Assembly (NCBI GenBank): GCA_023135995.1
Contig: JAGLRY010000209.1
Span: forward strand, 1 to 5,813
Direction: 5' to 3'
Length of the DNA: 5,813 bases
Source of the DNA: Candidatus Aminicenantota bacterium
GTDB lineage: Bacteria > Acidobacteriota > Aminicenantia > Aminicenantales > Aminicenantaceae
The first letter of the stretch is position 1. The number at the start of each line of letters is the position of its first letter. This document shows positions 5,332 through 5,813 of this stretch, one piece after another. The translations under genes and the position numbers were made by a program. The notes under the pieces were generated by a model, which was not told where the DNA came from, did not search any database, and saw only the letters and a program-made list of their open reading frames with translations.

Positions 5332-5813
5332 TTAAATCCCTTTATCTTGTTTTCTAAAGATATTCATGATTTTCTGCACAAGAAGGATGAGCGTGTTGAA
5401 CATCAATGAGACTTGTAATTTAAAGTTCAAAGAGGATTTAAAAATGTCGCGATAGGGGATATTTCCTGTGAACATGTTCCAAAGAATCAGTCTTATTCTT
5501 TGAGAAGGGCCAGTCTGGCTTTGTTTTTTAGCCAGGTTGAGATGAGCTTGAGAGAGAAGGGGAGCCGCAGAGATGAAATCACTGACAGAAAAGAGAAGGC
5601 GTCCGTAGACGTTATCTCGAATGATTTGTCTTTTTGCCTGCTGAAAATAATAGTTCTTAAAAGAGGTGGTATCAACTCCATAAAAGATGACGGTTTCTGC
5701 GGCTAATCGCGCCGTTAAAAAGGCCGATTCGATTCCATTTTTGTAGTGTCTTGAGAAGCTGGCATCTCCGATCATGACAAATCGATGCGTAAAGGGTTTA
5801 TTTGCCGGGGATA
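5332..5813 (-). CDS. FAD-dependent oxidoreductase, C-terminal part (cut by window edge)
   Basis: About 160 C-terminal residues of a second geranylgeranyl-reductase-like flavoprotein are visible. The frame stays open through 5813, so the gene begins outside the window; the internal Met at 5775 is not the start. The visible part opens with a strand ending MIGDAS and a KNGI loop. These are the second FAD motif (GD) and the residues contacting the isoalloxazine and diphosphate, so the missing half should carry the GxGxxG motif. The tail shares spaced residues with the intact FAD protein at 1320-2603: D..YG[KR].L, and L.N.......Y[KR][ED]I[WF] further on. The two are probably paralogues with the same C-terminal module. 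The substrate is unknown. The gene lies 117 bp upstream of thiE on the same strand. Confidence 0.75.
   Translation of the reverse strand, partial: SPANKPFTHRFVMIGDASFSRHYKNGIESAFLTARLAAETVIFYGVDTTSFKNYYFQQAKRQIIRDNVYGRLLFSVSDFISAAPLLSQAHLNLAKKQSQTGPSQRIRLILWNMFTGNIPYRDIFKSSLNFKLQVSLMFNTLILLVQKIMNIFRKQDKGI

Noticed and set aside
5015..5335. Plus-strand open frame of 106 codons across the thiE start and the gap
   Set aside because: Most of it is antisense to thiE, with no ribosome binding site or domain, and it ends at the partial FAD gene by chance.

Overview
The window looks like a Gram-negative bacterial chromosome of middling G+C with good Shine-Dalgarno signals (AAGGAG before the porin gene, AAGGAGG before thiM). 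The signal-peptide-bearing outer-membrane barrel that ends in Phe shows that the cell has an outer membrane. The phylum cannot be fixed from this sequence. The absence of Bacteroidota-style translation signals and the porin sequence style would fit a Desulfobacterota-, Nitrospinota- or Calditrichota-like lineage, but this is only a guess.

Layout. (1) 1-116: leader with a plausible sigma70-type promoter and a small palindrome. (2) 117-1349, plus strand: a secreted protein with one c-type heme site (CGRCH) near its N-terminus, followed by an outer-membrane beta-barrel, so a fused cytochrome-porin. (3) 1320-2603, minus strand: a full-length FAD-dependent oxidoreductase of the geranylgeranyl-reductase-like group. 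Its 3' end overlaps the porin gene tail-to-tail by 30 bp. (4) 2604-2701: a 98-bp gap with a perfect TATAAT on the minus strand and two imperfect 18-bp direct repeats. (5) 5214 down to 2702, minus strand: thiE-thiL-thiM, a compact thiamine group with gaps of 34 and 10 bp. (6) 5215-5331: a 117-bp gap without a gene or a recognisable TPP riboswitch. (7) 5332-5813, minus strand: the 3' part of a second FAD oxidoreductase, cut by the window edge, whose C-terminal region resembles that of the first.

How the genes work together. ThiM phosphorylates hydroxyethylthiazole, ThiE joins the thiazole phosphate to HMP-pyrophosphate to give thiamine phosphate, and ThiL phosphorylates that to thiamine diphosphate. 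ThiD, ThiC and the thiazole synthesis genes are not in the window, so HMP-PP must come from elsewhere. The two FAD enzymes flank the thi genes on the same strand; nothing in the sequence ties them to thiamine chemistry. The cytochrome-porin is the most unusual gene. Its layout recalls the outer-membrane iron oxidase Cyc2, but its heme segment is of a different type and it should not be called Cyc2 on present evidence.
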